Counted from the first letter of the stretch, positions 37,333 through 45,945 are shown. The stretch is DNA of 59,224 bases from an uncultured Flavobacteriaceae bacterium (GCA_947497145.1 CANMFQ010000025.1:1-59224), one strand, 5' to 3'. Notes: generated from the letters alone by a model not told the origin. Translations and numbers: made by a program.

Positions 37333-37503
37333 CACCAACATAGATTACTACCTATAAATTAATCCACACAATACATTAAAAAAAAATCATTACCAAAAGA
37401 AATTGGTTTGGTACATTTGTTGTTATTTCCTTTTTAACAAAAATTTAACCAAAGACGGTTAAACCATCATCTAATTTTGAAATCTATTAAAACGTCCATT
37501 ATT

Positions 37504-38061
37504 ATGAAAACCAAGATTAAGTATTTAGTTGTTTTATTCATACTGTTATTAGGTGCTTCTGAATTACAAGCACAATATGGCTATGGTGGTGGCGGATACG
37601 GTTATGGCGGTTATGGTGGCGGTTATGGAGGATATGGCAGAGGTGGCTATGGCAGGGGTTATGGTAGAGGACGTTCAGCAATTCCACAAGCAGAAACGCC
37701 ACAAAAAGAGCCAGAACCAAAAACTGCTGCACAAATAGTAGATGCTGAAATGCCTGCAATAGCAGAAACCTTGGGCTTAGATGAGTTTGAAAAAGCGGTA
37801 TTAAGTACCACTTTAAAAAAGTATGTACAAGAGCGTATTGAACTTCAAATTTTAAAGCTTCCTGCGGATAAAATGCGTGAAGCCTATGAAAAAATAACGC
37901 TCAGACAAGATGAAGAACTCAAAGCAGGTCTTCCGTTAGAAAAATATGAAGCTTTTGTAAAAATGCAGAAAGAAGGCGTAGCCAAAATGCAAAAAGCACA
38001 GAAGAAAGCTGAAAAGAAAAGAAACAAAAAGAAGAAAAAGAAGAAAAAAACAAACGAATAA
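37504..38061 (+). CDS. Exported Gly/Tyr-rich protein with helical domain and poly-Lys tail
   Basis: The start is taken at ATG 37504; an upstream TTG at 37477 is less likely. A signal peptide (YLVVLFILLLGASELQAQ) is followed by about 35 residues of YGYGG/YGRG repeats. A helical middle (TAAQIVDAEMPAIAETLGLDEFEKAV) and a Lys-only end (KKKKKKKKTNE) complete it. The Arg-Gly-Tyr region resembles low-complexity adhesive or nucleic-acid-binding segments. It ends one base before the start of the TonB receptor gene, so a joint surface role is likely. The family is not recognised. Confidence 0.7.
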   Translation: MKTKIKYLVVLFILLLGASELQAQYGYGGGGYGYGGYGGGYGGYGRGGYGRGYGRGRSAIPQAETPQKEPEPKTAAQIVDAEMPAIAETLGLDEFEKAVLSTTLKKYVQERIELQILKLPADKMREAYEKITLRQDEELKAGLPLEKYEAFVKMQKEGVAKMQKAQKKAEKKRNKKKKKKKKTNE

Positions 38062-38062
38062 T

Positions 38063-40576
38063 ATGAAAAAATGCTTCCCGCTAATTACTTTCCTTATTGT
38101 ATTTGCCACCTACGCACAAAGACCCCAAGGCAACCGAAAGAGACCCAACCCCATAGTAATTACCGGGACAGTTTTAGACCAAGAAACCAACCAACCCCTT
38201 GAATACGCCACTTTAGTACTGCAAAGTGTTCGAAATCCTGATAGAATTACTGGAGGTATTACCGATGCTACAGGTAAATTTTCAGTAGAAACCTTTCCCG
38301 GAAAATACAACGTACGTATAGAATACATCACCTATAAAACACAAGAACTACCTGAACAGGTTTTTCGCGAATCAACAGATTTGGGGGTTATTAAATTAGC
38401 TGTAGATGTTGAGCAACTAGAAGCTGTAGAGGTTGTGGGCGAACGTACCACCGTTGAATTGCGACTAGACAAAAAAGTATATAACGTAGGGCAAGACCTT
38501 ACCGTAAAAGGTGGCTCGGTAACTGATGTGCTTGACAATGTTCCCTCGGTATCAGTAGATGTAGAAGGCAATATAAGCTTACGAGGTAATGAAAGTGTTC
38601 GTATACTTATCAATGGCAAACCCTCTGCCCTATCGGGTCTTAGTCCTGAGGCACTGCAACAGCTCCCTGCTGAGGCCATTCAAAAAGTTGAAGTCATCAC
38701 CAACCCATCTGCTCGATATGATGCTGAGGGCACCGCAGGTATCTTAAATATTATTTTAAAACAAAATAAAACCGCAGGTCTTAATGGCTCTATTGGCGTA
38801 AATGTGGGATACCCAAAAAGTTATGGTGGCAACCTTAGTTTGAATCTCAGACGCGACCGATTTAACTTTTTTACCAATACCTCTTACCGCTATCGAAGTG
38901 GCCCTGGTAATGCCTTATTTGAACAACAAAATTTTAATAGCGACGGAAGCACAGCAAGTTTTCAAAACGAAGTACGCGACTATCAACGGCAAAAAGATGG
39001 CTTTAATACCAATATCGGCTTTGAGTTCTTTATAGACTCCACCAGTAGTATCACCAATTCTTTTGTATACAGAAAATCAGACGGCGATGACACCACTGAC
39101 ATTGACTTTGAAAACTTTGACGCTAATAGCAATCCTACTATTCAACGAAATCGCTTCACCAACGAGCTTGAAGATGAAGAAGATATTCAGTATTCAGTCA
39201 ACTATCAGAAAAAATTTAATGATAAGGGGCACGAGCTTAAAATTGACTACCAATACTCAACAGGTAGTGAGTTTGAAAATTCTATTATTAAAGAAGTAGT
39301 TTTAAATAACAACACACAGCTTCCTGTAGAGCAAACGTTGAATGATGAATCACAAAAAAACCAACTAGTTCAAATGGATTATGTATTGCCCTTTGGCAAA
39401 GAGAATACATCACAGTTTGAACTTGGGTACCGCGGTTCTTTCAACAATTTTAATACCGATTTTGATTTTGGTGTACTTGAAAATGGGGTTCTAAACAGCG
39501 ACCCTAATTTTAGTAATGAGTTAAATTACAAAGAGTACGTAAATGCTTTTTACACCCAATTGGGCAGCAAATTTGGCAAAGTCAATGTTTTAGGTGGACT
39601 TAGAGTTGAGTCTTCAAACATTGGTATAGAACTGCTAAATACCAATGATATTACCAACAAAAAATACACCAATTGGTTTCCTTCCATTTTCTTAGGCTAC
39701 GAATTTTCTGAAACCGAACAGTTTACCATCAGCTATAGTAAACGATTACGAAGACCACGCTCTCGGTTTATAAATCCGTTTCCTTCACGCTCTAGCAACA
39801 CCAATTTATTTCAAGGCAACCCTGATTTAGACCCTACTTATACCAATGCCTTTGATTTAGGTTATATAAAACGATGGGATAAACTCTCTTTAAACACCGC
39901 TGCCTATTACAATAGGTCTACAGGTGTTTTTCAGTTTATAACCCAAGAAACAGGCGATTTTGTTACTATTGACAACCCTAATGACCCTGCTAACCCAGTT
40001 ACGGTGCCTGTGCAAGCAAGAACGCCCATTAATTTAGCTACAGACAATCGCTATGGCATGGAGCTCACCACAACCTACACCCCCAAAAAACAATGGCGCC
40101 TAACGTGGAATGTAAATGTATACCAACAGCAGTTGCGTGGTAATTACACCTATACCAATTTTCAAAACCAAGAAATTACACAAAATTTTGATGCCGATAA
40201 CCTCGGTTGGTTTACAAGGTTGAGTGCTAAACTTCCCCTACCGAGCAAGGTAGATTTTCAAGCCAATGTTTTCTATTATGGGCCATCAAGAAATGCACAA
40301 TCTAAACGAAAAGGCATTTCTAGAACCAACCTAGCCTTTAGTAAAGACATTATCAAAGACAAAGCCACACTTTCGTTAAATGTAAGAGACCTTTTTAATA
40401 CCAGTAAACGCAAAAGCGAAACCAGAACCGAAAACGTTTTTACGTATAGTGAGTTTCAATTTAGGCAACGTAGTGTTAACCTATCTTTTCTATACCGATT
40501 TAACCAGAAAAAGAATCAAAGAGAACGAGGCGGTCAACGTGGTGGCGGTGACAGCGATTTTGAAGAAGAAGGATAG
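38063..40576 (+). CDS. TonB-dependent receptor-like outer-membrane protein
   Basis: The 837-residue protein has a signal peptide, then a carboxypeptidase-regulatory-like domain (ITGTVLDQETNQPLEYATLV, 32-120). A plug domain (VTDVLDNVPSVSVDVEGNIS, about 150-230, with RILINGKP) and an outer-membrane beta-barrel part of about 580 residues follow. The C-terminus is Arg/Gly/Glu-rich (GGQRGGGDSDFEEEG) rather than ending in an aromatic barrel strand. This resembles the OMP_b-brl_3 branch, many of which are not proven importers. It is coupled to the Gly/Tyr-rich gene; the ligand is unknown. Confidence 0.9.
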   Translation: MKKCFPLITFLIVFATYAQRPQGNRKRPNPIVITGTVLDQETNQPLEYATLVLQSVRNPDRITGGITDATGKFSVETFPGKYNVRIEYITYKTQELPEQVFRESTDLGVIKLAVDVEQLEAVEVVGERTTVELRLDKKVYNVGQDLTVKGGSVTDVLDNVPSVSVDVEGNISLRGNESVRILINGKPSALSGLSPEALQQLPAEAIQKVEVITNPSARYDAEGTAGILNIILKQNKTAGLNGSIGVNVGYPKSYGGNLSLNLRRDRFNFFTNTSYRYRSGPGNALFEQQNFNSDGSTASFQNEVRDYQRQKDGFNTNIGFEFFIDSTSSITNSFVYRKSDGDDTTDIDFENFDANSNPTIQRNRFTNELEDEEDIQYSVNYQKKFNDKGHELKIDYQYSTGSEFENSIIKEVVLNNNTQLPVEQTLNDESQKNQLVQMDYVLPFGKENTSQFELGYRGSFNNFNTDFDFGVLENGVLNSDPNFSNELNYKEYVNAFYTQLGSKFGKVNVLGGLRVESSNIGIELLNTNDITNKKYTNWFPSIFLGYEFSETEQFTISYSKRLRRPRSRFINPFPSRSSNTNLFQGNPDLDPTYTNAFDLGYIKRWDKLSLNTAAYYNRSTGVFQFITQETGDFVTIDNPNDPANPVTVPVQARTPINLATDNRYGMELTTTYTPKKQWRLTWNVNVYQQQLRGNYTYTNFQNQEITQNFDADNLGWFTRLSAKLPLPSKVDFQANVFYYGPSRNAQSKRKGISRTNLAFSKDIIKDKATLSLNVRDLFNTSKRKSETRTENVFTYSEFQFRQRSVNLSFLYRFNQKKNQRERGGQRGGGDSDFEEEG

Positions 40577-40667
40577 TTTACTCCTTACCAACAAAGAAAA
40601 ATTTACACAATCAATAGACCCTAGTTAAAAGACCAAAGTCGCTCACACCTTGCTTTGCCTTTGCGAT

Positions 40668-40700
40668 AGCTTTTACATGCATTTGTAAATGCATAAAGCT
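40668..40700. repeat. 33-nt hairpin repeat, copy 2 of 3
   Basis: Identical to 2673-2705. It marks the left edge of array B, between the TonB receptor gene and the Fic gene. A degenerate type 2 leader core (AACCTTAGATTAGTA, ending 40762) follows, and then ATATACGTACTTGAGTG. Confidence 0.7.
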
Positions 40701-40734
40701 AGGCTAACTGACAGTCAAGCATTTCACCTAGCTA

Positions 40735-40797
40735 AAAGTGCTAAAAAAACCTTAGATTAGTATTGCCAAATATGGAATATACGTACTTGAGTGCTTA
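40735..40797 (+). repeat. Array leader type 2 before the Fic gene
   Basis: The core AACCTTAGATTAGTA at 40748-40762 and ATATACGTACTTGAGTG at 40777-40793 match the better conserved copies at 45036-45085 and 45894-45945. It is the first leader of array B and lies about 100 bases before the Fic start codon. Confidence 0.55.
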
Positions 40798-40861
40798 TAA
40801 TTGATTGTTGTACCCAATTAAAAAAAATCGTCACAAATAAGAATTTAGTGATAAATGACTG

Positions 40862-40893
40862 TATCTTTGATACTATCATATGATAGTATCAAA
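40862..40893 (+). promoter_or_regulatory. 28-bp perfect palindrome overlapping a -7 element at the Fic start
   Basis: The palindrome at 40866-40893 has half-sites TTTGATACTATCAT and ATGATAGTATCAAA with no spacer and no mismatch. A TAnnTTTG-type -7 element, TATCTTTG (40862-40869), overlaps its left edge. The ATG at 40894 follows at once. This is the geometry of a strong autorepressor operator; the winged-helix-like C-terminus of the Fic protein is the obvious candidate to bind it. Confidence 0.75.
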
Positions 40894-41862
40894 ATGAAAC
40901 CTCCATATATAGTTACACCTAAGATTTTAAAATTAATAACTTCAATTTCAGAAAAAATTGGAGAAGTAAATGCTAATTTCTTAAATAGACCTTCTCCTAA
41001 ATTAAGAAAACAAAATAGAATTAAAACAATTCATTCTTCATTAAAAATCGAAGGAAACTCATTAACAGAAGAACAGATAACAGCACTTTTAGAAAAGAAA
41101 AGAGTAATCGGACCTAAAAAAGATGTAACTGAAGTTTTAAACACCATTGAAATTTATGAGAATTTAAAAAAATATGACCCTATGAGTGAAAAATCTTTTT
41201 TAAAAGCTCATCAACAATTAATGGGGAATTTAATTAATGATCCTGGAAATTACAGAAATCAAGGTGTTGGAATAGTAAAAGGTTCTAAAGTTGAGCATCT
41301 AGCACCACCTTTTGAAAATGTACCTTTTTTAATGAAAGAACTTTTTGAGTATTTAAAAGATAGAGAAGAAATTGAATTAATTAAAAGTTGTGTTTTTCAT
41401 TATGAAATGGAATTTATACATCCTTTCTTAGATGGAAATGGAAGAATGGGAAGATTATGGCAAACTTTAATTTTAATGAATAAATATCCTGTTTTTGAGT
41501 TTTTACCATTTGAAACACTAATAAGTAATGACCAAGAAGAATACTACAAAGCATTATCCGAAAGTGATAAATCTGGGCAATCTACAAAGTTTATCGAATA
41601 TATATTAAACATCATTGATATTTCAATTAGCGAACTTTTAAAGTTTAATAATAGAACATTAAATCAAGAAGATAGACTTGAATATTTTCTATCATTAAAT
41701 AAGACTGAATTTAGTAGAAAAGAATATATGAACACATTTAAAAACATTTCTTCTGCAACAGCCAGCAGAGATTTAAAAAAAGGACTAGAACTACATTATT
41801 TAGAAAAAACAGGAGAAAAAAATAAAACAACTTATAAAGTAATAACTGGCGACAATAACTAA
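40894..41862 (+). CDS. Fic family protein (AMPylator-type) with C-terminal winged-helix-like domain
   Basis: The start ATG 40894 is chosen because MKPPYIVTPKILKLI is the usual beginning; the upstream ATG 40855 would place the palindrome inside the gene. The active-site motif HPFLDGNGRMGR is complete (about 176-187). An inhibitory helix motif SSLKIEGN (about 48-55, Glu 53) lies N-terminal to the Fic core, as in class II Fic proteins. The last 60 residues (FSRKEYMNTFKNISSATASRDLKK) look like a winged helix with a DNA recognition helix. Fic enzymes transfer AMP to target proteins. The gene ends in GDNN plus stop, supplied by element E5. Confidence 0.9.
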   Translation: MKPPYIVTPKILKLITSISEKIGEVNANFLNRPSPKLRKQNRIKTIHSSLKIEGNSLTEEQITALLEKKRVIGPKKDVTEVLNTIEIYENLKKYDPMSEKSFLKAHQQLMGNLINDPGNYRNQGVGIVKGSKVEHLAPPFENVPFLMKELFEYLKDREEIELIKSCVFHYEMEFIHPFLDGNGRMGRLWQTLILMNKYPVFEFLPFETLISNDQEEYYKALSESDKSGQSTKFIEYILNIIDISISELLKFNNRTLNQEDRLEYFLSLNKTEFSRKEYMNTFKNISSATASRDLKKGLELHYLEKTGEKNKTTYKVITGDNN

Positions 41863-41945
41863 GCCTTCATTTGGTCGGTACGCCCCAACATGATGGCGGT
41901 ATTGACTAAACCGGCTGCTTTGCCAATGCTATGGAGATTGTTATG
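41857..41945 (+). repeat. Array element E, copy 5
   Basis: It begins AACTAAGCCTTC at the Fic stop codon. GGTCGGTACGCCC (hairpin with one mismatch), CATGATGGCGG, CGGCTGCTTTGCC and ATGGAGATTGTTATG follow. The 690-bp duplicated segment begins at its right edge. Confidence 0.65.
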
Positions 41946-41955
41946 CCTTTGCAAT

Positions 41956-41988
41956 AGCTTTTACATGCATTTGTAAATGCATAAAGCT
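41956..41988. repeat. 33-nt hairpin repeat, copy 3 of 3
   Basis: Identical to 2673-2705 and in the same place within the duplicated unit. Confidence 0.7.
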
Positions 41989-42032
41989 AGGCTAACTGGT
42001 AGTCAAGTGACAACTATTGGGTTTTTGATTAT

Positions 42033-42119
42033 ATGACAAATGAAGAGCTATCAAACTATATTCAGGCTGTGAATGTCAATAAAAATCTAGAATTAGAATA
42101 TATCACCGTAGAAAGTTAA
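42033..42119 (+). CDS. 28-codon ORF, second copy
   Basis: It corresponds to 2750-2836 and keeps ATG, length and TAA, again in frame with the following ATG at 42123. The two differences at protein level are conservative. Confidence 0.35.
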   Translation: MTNEELSNYIQAVNVNKNLELEYITVES

Positions 42120-42122
42120 GAA

Positions 42123-42476
42123 ATGACACGAAAAATATTAGTTCCGATTGATATTGATAATCCAAGCAAGAAGATTAACGATTTTCTATATCCAGACCTA
42201 ACTGAGAACGGATTTGTGCTCAGGAGAATTAAAACTGGTAAAGAATGGAAGTTCGGTATGGTCATCTTGACAAGTGAAATTAATGAAAATGACATTTTTA
42301 AAAAGATAGTTGATAGCGGAAAGAAAATTGAGTCTGTTGACAAACTACTCAATTCGTTAAAAGATTATGTTCTTCAAATGCCAACCTTCAAGATTGGGAA
42401 TGTTTTAAAATTAAATGAGAATGAAACAAAGGTTGAATTTGTGATTGAATTTCAACGATTGACAAAGAAGAAATGA
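42123..42476 (+). CDS. Hypothetical 117-aa protein, copy 2 of a duplicated gene
   Basis: It is a paralogue of 2840-3193 with three substitutions in 117 residues and no indels, so both copies remain open. Flanks are duplicated too: the hairpin repeat and 28-codon ORF upstream, and the intron 3' end downstream. The family is not recognised. Retention of both open frames suggests recent duplication or selection. Confidence 0.55.
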   Translation: MTRKILVPIDIDNPSKKINDFLYPDLTENGFVLRRIKTGKEWKFGMVILTSEINENDIFKKIVDSGKKIESVDKLLNSLKDYVLQMPTFKIGNVLKLNENETKVEFVIEFQRLTKKK

Positions 42477-42493
42477 CAAACAACATACCGCTA

Positions 42494-42625
42494 GTCGGGT
42501 AGGCAAAGAAGAATTTCTCCCCTAAATGGCGCGCAGCACCGTACGTGATACCCTCACATCATATGGGGCTTGTAAAACAGTCTTTGATTTACGTTCTAAT
42601 GAACTTATAACCCAGCTTCCAGTGG
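42494..42625 (-). mobile_element. Group II intron 3' end remnant
   Basis: In the minus direction it contains the last codons of the maturase (FYHW, then LGL and stop), the domain V-like segment and CACGTACGGTGCTGCGCGCC, and the 3' terminus CCTACCCGAC at 42494. It is the same as 3211-3340, but everything upstream in the intron is missing. Confidence 0.7.
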
Positions 42626-42650
42626 TAAAATATCTTGGAGGCTATTTCCA

Positions 42651-42710
42651 GCTCTGCGAAGTTGGCAACTTCGTTGTAATACGACTACCTTGCCAATACT
42701 ATAGATGCTT
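42651..42710. repeat. GCGAAGTTxGCAACTTCG hairpin and fragment of element E
   Basis: The hairpin GCGAAGTTGGCAACTTCG with preceding GCTCT also occurs at 45638-45661. The following CTTGCCAATACTATAGATG (42690-42708) resembles the end of element E (GCCGATACTATGGAGATTG), so a degraded E copy sits between the intron remnant and the next gene. Confidence 0.5.
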
Positions 42711-42753
42711 TTTTAACAGTAGTGATTACTTAGCTCTAATTTAAAAATAAAAA

Positions 42754-43338
42754 ATGAAACCAATAATTTCAAACGTAATTGGAGAACTCGAACAAGATGA
42801 GGAGTTTACAGAATGGTGGTATGGCGAAAATTTGAAAATTCCTATTTTAAGAAATGAAGAATTGCCAGTTACATTTACTGGTTTTATACCAGAAGACGAT
42901 ACAGGTTTTGTAGAACAAGCTGATATTGCATTGACAAATCTGATTAATTTAAACACCGAAAAAGAGTTTGAGACGTTAACTAACCTTGTACATAAAAGTT
43001 GTATCGACTATATAAATGAAATCGAAGAAGAATATCAAGATGAATTCCAGGAATTTCTTGACATTACAAACAAAATCGACATTTGGCATTACGTCACTTT
43101 TAATGAAATTTACGTAGAACGCAGACTATGGTCTGACAAGGATATGTATGTTAGCGTAAAATGCAATTGCGAATGGGAAGAAGAACACGGACTCCAAATC
43201 GTTTTTAGACAAGGCAAAATGGTAACACGAATTAGTGGTATTGATGGACACATAACTGAAGCTGATGCCTATGGCAAAGATGATAATGAAGACTTTTTAT
43301 TGAATGAATTTAATAAAAACTATTGCTACAAGCCCTAA
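42754..43338 (+). CDS. DUF6985-like protein, 194 aa
   Basis: The acidic cytoplasmic protein has no signal peptide. The C-terminal stretch DMYVSVKCNCEWEEEHGLQI, then ISGIDGHITEADAYG, resembles the DUF6985 family as I remember it. Such proteins are often found singly near toxin or immunity genes, but the function is unknown. A central helix rich in Glu (INEIEEEYQDEFQEFLDI) stands out. It is a single-gene unit of array B. Confidence 0.6.
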   Translation: MKPIISNVIGELEQDEEFTEWWYGENLKIPILRNEELPVTFTGFIPEDDTGFVEQADIALTNLINLNTEKEFETLTNLVHKSCIDYINEIEEEYQDEFQEFLDITNKIDIWHYVTFNEIYVERRLWSDKDMYVSVKCNCEWEEEHGLQIVFRQGKMVTRISGIDGHITEADAYGKDDNEDFLLNEFNKNYCYKP

Positions 43339-43489
43339 TAAACTTAGTCTCAAACAATAACAAAGACCTTCAAAAACAGTAAAAACTCTTTAAGTCAGTA
43401 ACTTAAATGAATAATTAAACGCATAAATATGTAAGGAATCATGTTTTTTAGTAACCAATAAAACTATAACCATTATACTTTTAGTTAAA

Positions 43490-44515
43490 ATGAAAATATC
43501 CAGCAATTTCCTATCGATTATTTTTTTATCCATACTCTGCTCTTTTGCTATGCTATCTTGTAGCGATGATATAGATGATAATCTTCAAAGACAAAATTAT
43601 TTTGCAGTAGCCAATCGAGGGAGTAACACCATTACGTATCACAATTCAGAAAATTTAACTTTGATAGGTACAACTACCTTACCTGACGGTACCCAACCTA
43701 CGTATGTAGCATACTCATCAGAAAGAAATAAAATATACACTGGTGGTTTAGAAAACGGAATGTTATATGAAATTAATTCTGAAACTTTTGAAATAGAGCG
43801 AACTATTGAAGTTGGGCTAGGTGCTTTTCATCTTTGGCTAAATGATGCTGTAGATCAACTATGGGTAAATAATATTAATAATACAGTAAAAACAACTACA
43901 GTTGTAGATTTGAATACCTTTACCGCAGAACAAACAATCAACTTACCAAATAATCTAAATCTTTCAGCTGATGCCATTCAGCATGATGTTATCATCAATC
44001 CACAAGGAAATTATGCATATGTCACCATATTGGATGGAGCAGATACTAGTTATCTTGTGCAATACACCACAGATGATTTTTCAATTGTCAATACGTTTCA
44101 ATTTGGAGGTGACGGACATGTTGGCTATTTTAATAATTCCCTTTACAGTTTATCTCAAAACGCTGGTGAAATAAAACAACATCAGCCAAGTGATTTATCT
44201 GAAATGGGAAGTATTTCCTTTTCAGGTTCGCATGGAGTAACTGCGAGTGATAATTATCTTTTTGCAGCAGATTTACCGAATGGAAGGTTAGGTGTAATTG
44301 ACACCGAAAATACTATTGTTTCTACTATTAATACAAATTTTGATGCTACTCACAATTTGGCAGTAAACAATTCTGGCAACAAACTATTAGTAAGTTATTC
44401 AGGAGCAACTCAAACGAAAATAGAATTGTTCGATATAACCAATGGAGAATTAACCCTAAACGCAACATTAGATTCTGGAACAAATCCATTTGGCGTTGCT
44501 TTTATTCAAAAATAA
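43490..44515 (+). CDS. YncE-like beta-propeller lipoprotein
   Basis: The lipobox Cys is at about residue 24 (AMLSC), followed by an acidic linker SDDIDDN. The remaining 310 residues are repeated beta-propeller blades with NTITYHNSENLTLIGTTTLP, TYVAYSSERNKIYTGG and ENTIVSTINTNFDATHNLAV, typical of YncE/SMP-30-like six- or seven-bladed propellers. It is probably cell-surface or periplasmic. The ligand is unknown. Confidence 0.75.
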   Translation: MKISSNFLSIIFLSILCSFAMLSCSDDIDDNLQRQNYFAVANRGSNTITYHNSENLTLIGTTTLPDGTQPTYVAYSSERNKIYTGGLENGMLYEINSETFEIERTIEVGLGAFHLWLNDAVDQLWVNNINNTVKTTTVVDLNTFTAEQTINLPNNLNLSADAIQHDVIINPQGNYAYVTILDGADTSYLVQYTTDDFSIVNTFQFGGDGHVGYFNNSLYSLSQNAGEIKQHQPSDLSEMGSISFSGSHGVTASDNYLFAADLPNGRLGVIDTENTIVSTINTNFDATHNLAVNNSGNKLLVSYSGATQTKIELFDITNGELTLNATLDSGTNPFGVAFIQK

Positions 44516-44527
44516 CTATTGACTGTC

Positions 44528-44620
44528 GTCGGGTAAACTACATAGAAAACCGCTCCCTACGCCGCTCACCACCCCTACATGATATGGCCACCCATTACTC
44601 AGAGGCTTTTCAATAATATT
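44528..44620 (-). mobile_element. Degenerate group II intron 3' end
   Basis: Minus strand: CATATCATGTAGGGGTGGTG, GCGGCGTAGGGAGCGG and a terminal TTTACCCGAC near 44528. The order matches the domain V/VI end at 3211-3290, but with many changes. It lies 12 bases after the propeller gene. Confidence 0.4.
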
Positions 44621-44750
44621 TTGTTTAAGCCTCATCAACCAATACCATGTAGTTATAAATACTTGTGCAAGCAACAAAAATCTCTTAGCTTAGTAAGCAA
44701 TAAGGCTGCTTATTTTTAATCGTCACAAACCATTAAGGCTAAAATTTTAA

Positions 44751-44885
44751 ATGAAGTATTTAAAATTGACGCTAACTTTTTTTATTGCAATAGACCTATG
44801 CTCTTATTCTAATGATGATAGCTTGACTGACTCAGACGAAAAAACAACCGACTTACTGGTTGGAATATGGCAACCAATATTGTAA
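44751..44885 (+). pseudogene. Truncated lipocalin-like lipoprotein gene
   Basis: It has an ATG, a lipoprotein-type N-terminus (YLKLTLTFFIAIDLCSYSND, Cys about 17), an Asp-rich linker, then TTDLLVGIWQPI and a stop. The GxWxP motif after such a linker is how flavobacterial lipocalin-like lipoproteins of about 140 residues begin. Only 44 residues remain, and the truncation point coincides with a partial element E. A type 2 leader core (44678-44695) precedes it. Confidence 0.6.
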
Positions 44886-44940
44886 AGCGGTATTTGTTGA
44901 CCGAACCGGCTGCTGTGCCGATACTATGGAGATTACTATG
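44886..44940 (+). repeat. Array element E, copy 6 (5' truncated)
   Basis: Only the right part remains: GTTGACCGAACCGGCTGCTG, then GCCGATACTATGGAGATTAC. It is fused directly to the truncated lipocalin-like gene. Confidence 0.6.
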
Positions 44941-44942
44941 GT

Positions 44943-45085
44943 TAAGGCCTTATTCAAGTGCTTTGGGGTCATAGTTCTTCCAAAAACAACAAAATTTTAT
45001 ACCCATTTAGCAACAACTACTTTTAAATCGATTAAAAATCCCTTAGATTAGTAATCGTAAAAAAAGAAATATACGTACTTGAGTA
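44943..45085 (+). repeat. Array leader type 2, best-conserved copy
   Basis: It consists of AGGCCTTATTCAAGTGCTTT, GTCATAGTTCTTCCAAAAAC, AGCAACAACTACTTTTAAAT, the core AAATCCCTTAGATTAGTA (45036-45053) and ATATACGTACTTGAGTATGG. Near-identical copies occur at 45801-45945 and 47277-47388, each following an array unit boundary. Confidence 0.7.
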
Positions 45086-45141
45086 TGGATGTACGATTGT
45101 GGTAAGCCATTTGCGAAACCCGATAAGAATTTGAAATCAGA

Positions 45142-45612
45142 ATGAAAAAACACAATTACGAAATAAAAGTTGAATGGACTGGAAACGAAGGAAACGGAAC
45201 CCTGAATTACAAGTCTTATAACAGAAACCATACAATAATAGCGGACGGAAAATATGATGTAATTAACGGTTCTTCTGACCCTTCGTTTTTGGGAGATAAA
45301 GCAAGATATAATCCGGAAGACCTCTTTTTATCTTCATTATCGGCTTGTCATATGCTTTGGTATTTACATTTGTGCTCGGTACATAAAATTATAGTGACTG
45401 AATATTTGGACAAGGCCACAGGTGTTATGGAAGAAACTGAAAACGGAAGCGGAAAATTCACTAAGGTTACGCTCAATCCAAAAGTGAAAATAACTGACGG
45501 AAGTAGGATTAAAAAGGCAAACGAACTACACAAGGAAGCGAATAAAATGTGTTTTATTGCTAATTCTTGCAATTTTAAAATCGGACATAAACCCAATACA
45601 ATAGCTGAATAA
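45142..45612 (+). CDS. OsmC family protein
   Basis: The 156-residue protein has the OsmC fold order: ADGKYDVINGSSDPSFLGD, YNPEDLFLSSLSACHMLWYL with the first Cys, and the last helix part EANKMCFIANSCNFKIG with the second active-site-type Cys. OsmC/Ohr proteins reduce organic hydroperoxides through such a Cys pair; the exact substrate is unknown. The unit is bounded by GTAAGCC (45102-45108) and GGCTTAC (45618-45624). Confidence 0.85.
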   Translation: MKKHNYEIKVEWTGNEGNGTLNYKSYNRNHTIIADGKYDVINGSSDPSFLGDKARYNPEDLFLSSLSACHMLWYLHLCSVHKIIVTEYLDKATGVMEETENGSGKFTKVTLNPKVKITDGSRIKKANELHKEANKMCFIANSCNFKIGHKPNTIAE

Positions 45613-45637
45613 AAAAAGGCTTACAATAACTCTCCCC

Positions 45638-45661
45638 GCTCTGCGAAGTTTGCAACTTCGT
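45638..45661. repeat. GCGAAGTTTGCAACTTCG hairpin, second copy
   Basis: GCTCTGCGAAGTTTGCAACTTCG has a perfect stem GCGAAGTT/AACTTCG(T). It is shared with 42651-42684. It follows the end of the OsmC unit. Confidence 0.6.
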
Positions 45662-45800
45662 AGCCGTACACGTTTGGCTACAACACAAAGCCACAACAAA
45701 TACAGCTGTAGTTTTTGTTATTCGCTATTATTTATTAATCGTATGACTTACTGTTGACGGTACGAAGTCACAGACATTCGCACAGCTTAAACTAACTAAT

Positions 45801-45945
45801 TAAGGCCTTATTCAAGTGCTTTGGGGGCATAGTTCTTCCAAAAACAACCAAAATTTACTCCCATGTAGCAACAACTACTTTTAAATCGATTAAAAATCCC
45901 TTAGATTAGTAAGTAAAAAAGAGAAATGTACGTACTTGAGTATGG
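45801..45945 (+). repeat. Array leader type 2, copy before the hydrolase unit
   Basis: It matches 44943-45085 with a few substitutions; the core is at 45894-45911. After it, GTTATTGTTATAGCG (45977-45991) is approximately complementary to CGCTAAAAATAAC at 47178-47190. The stretch 45946-46195 shows no gene. Confidence 0.65.
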
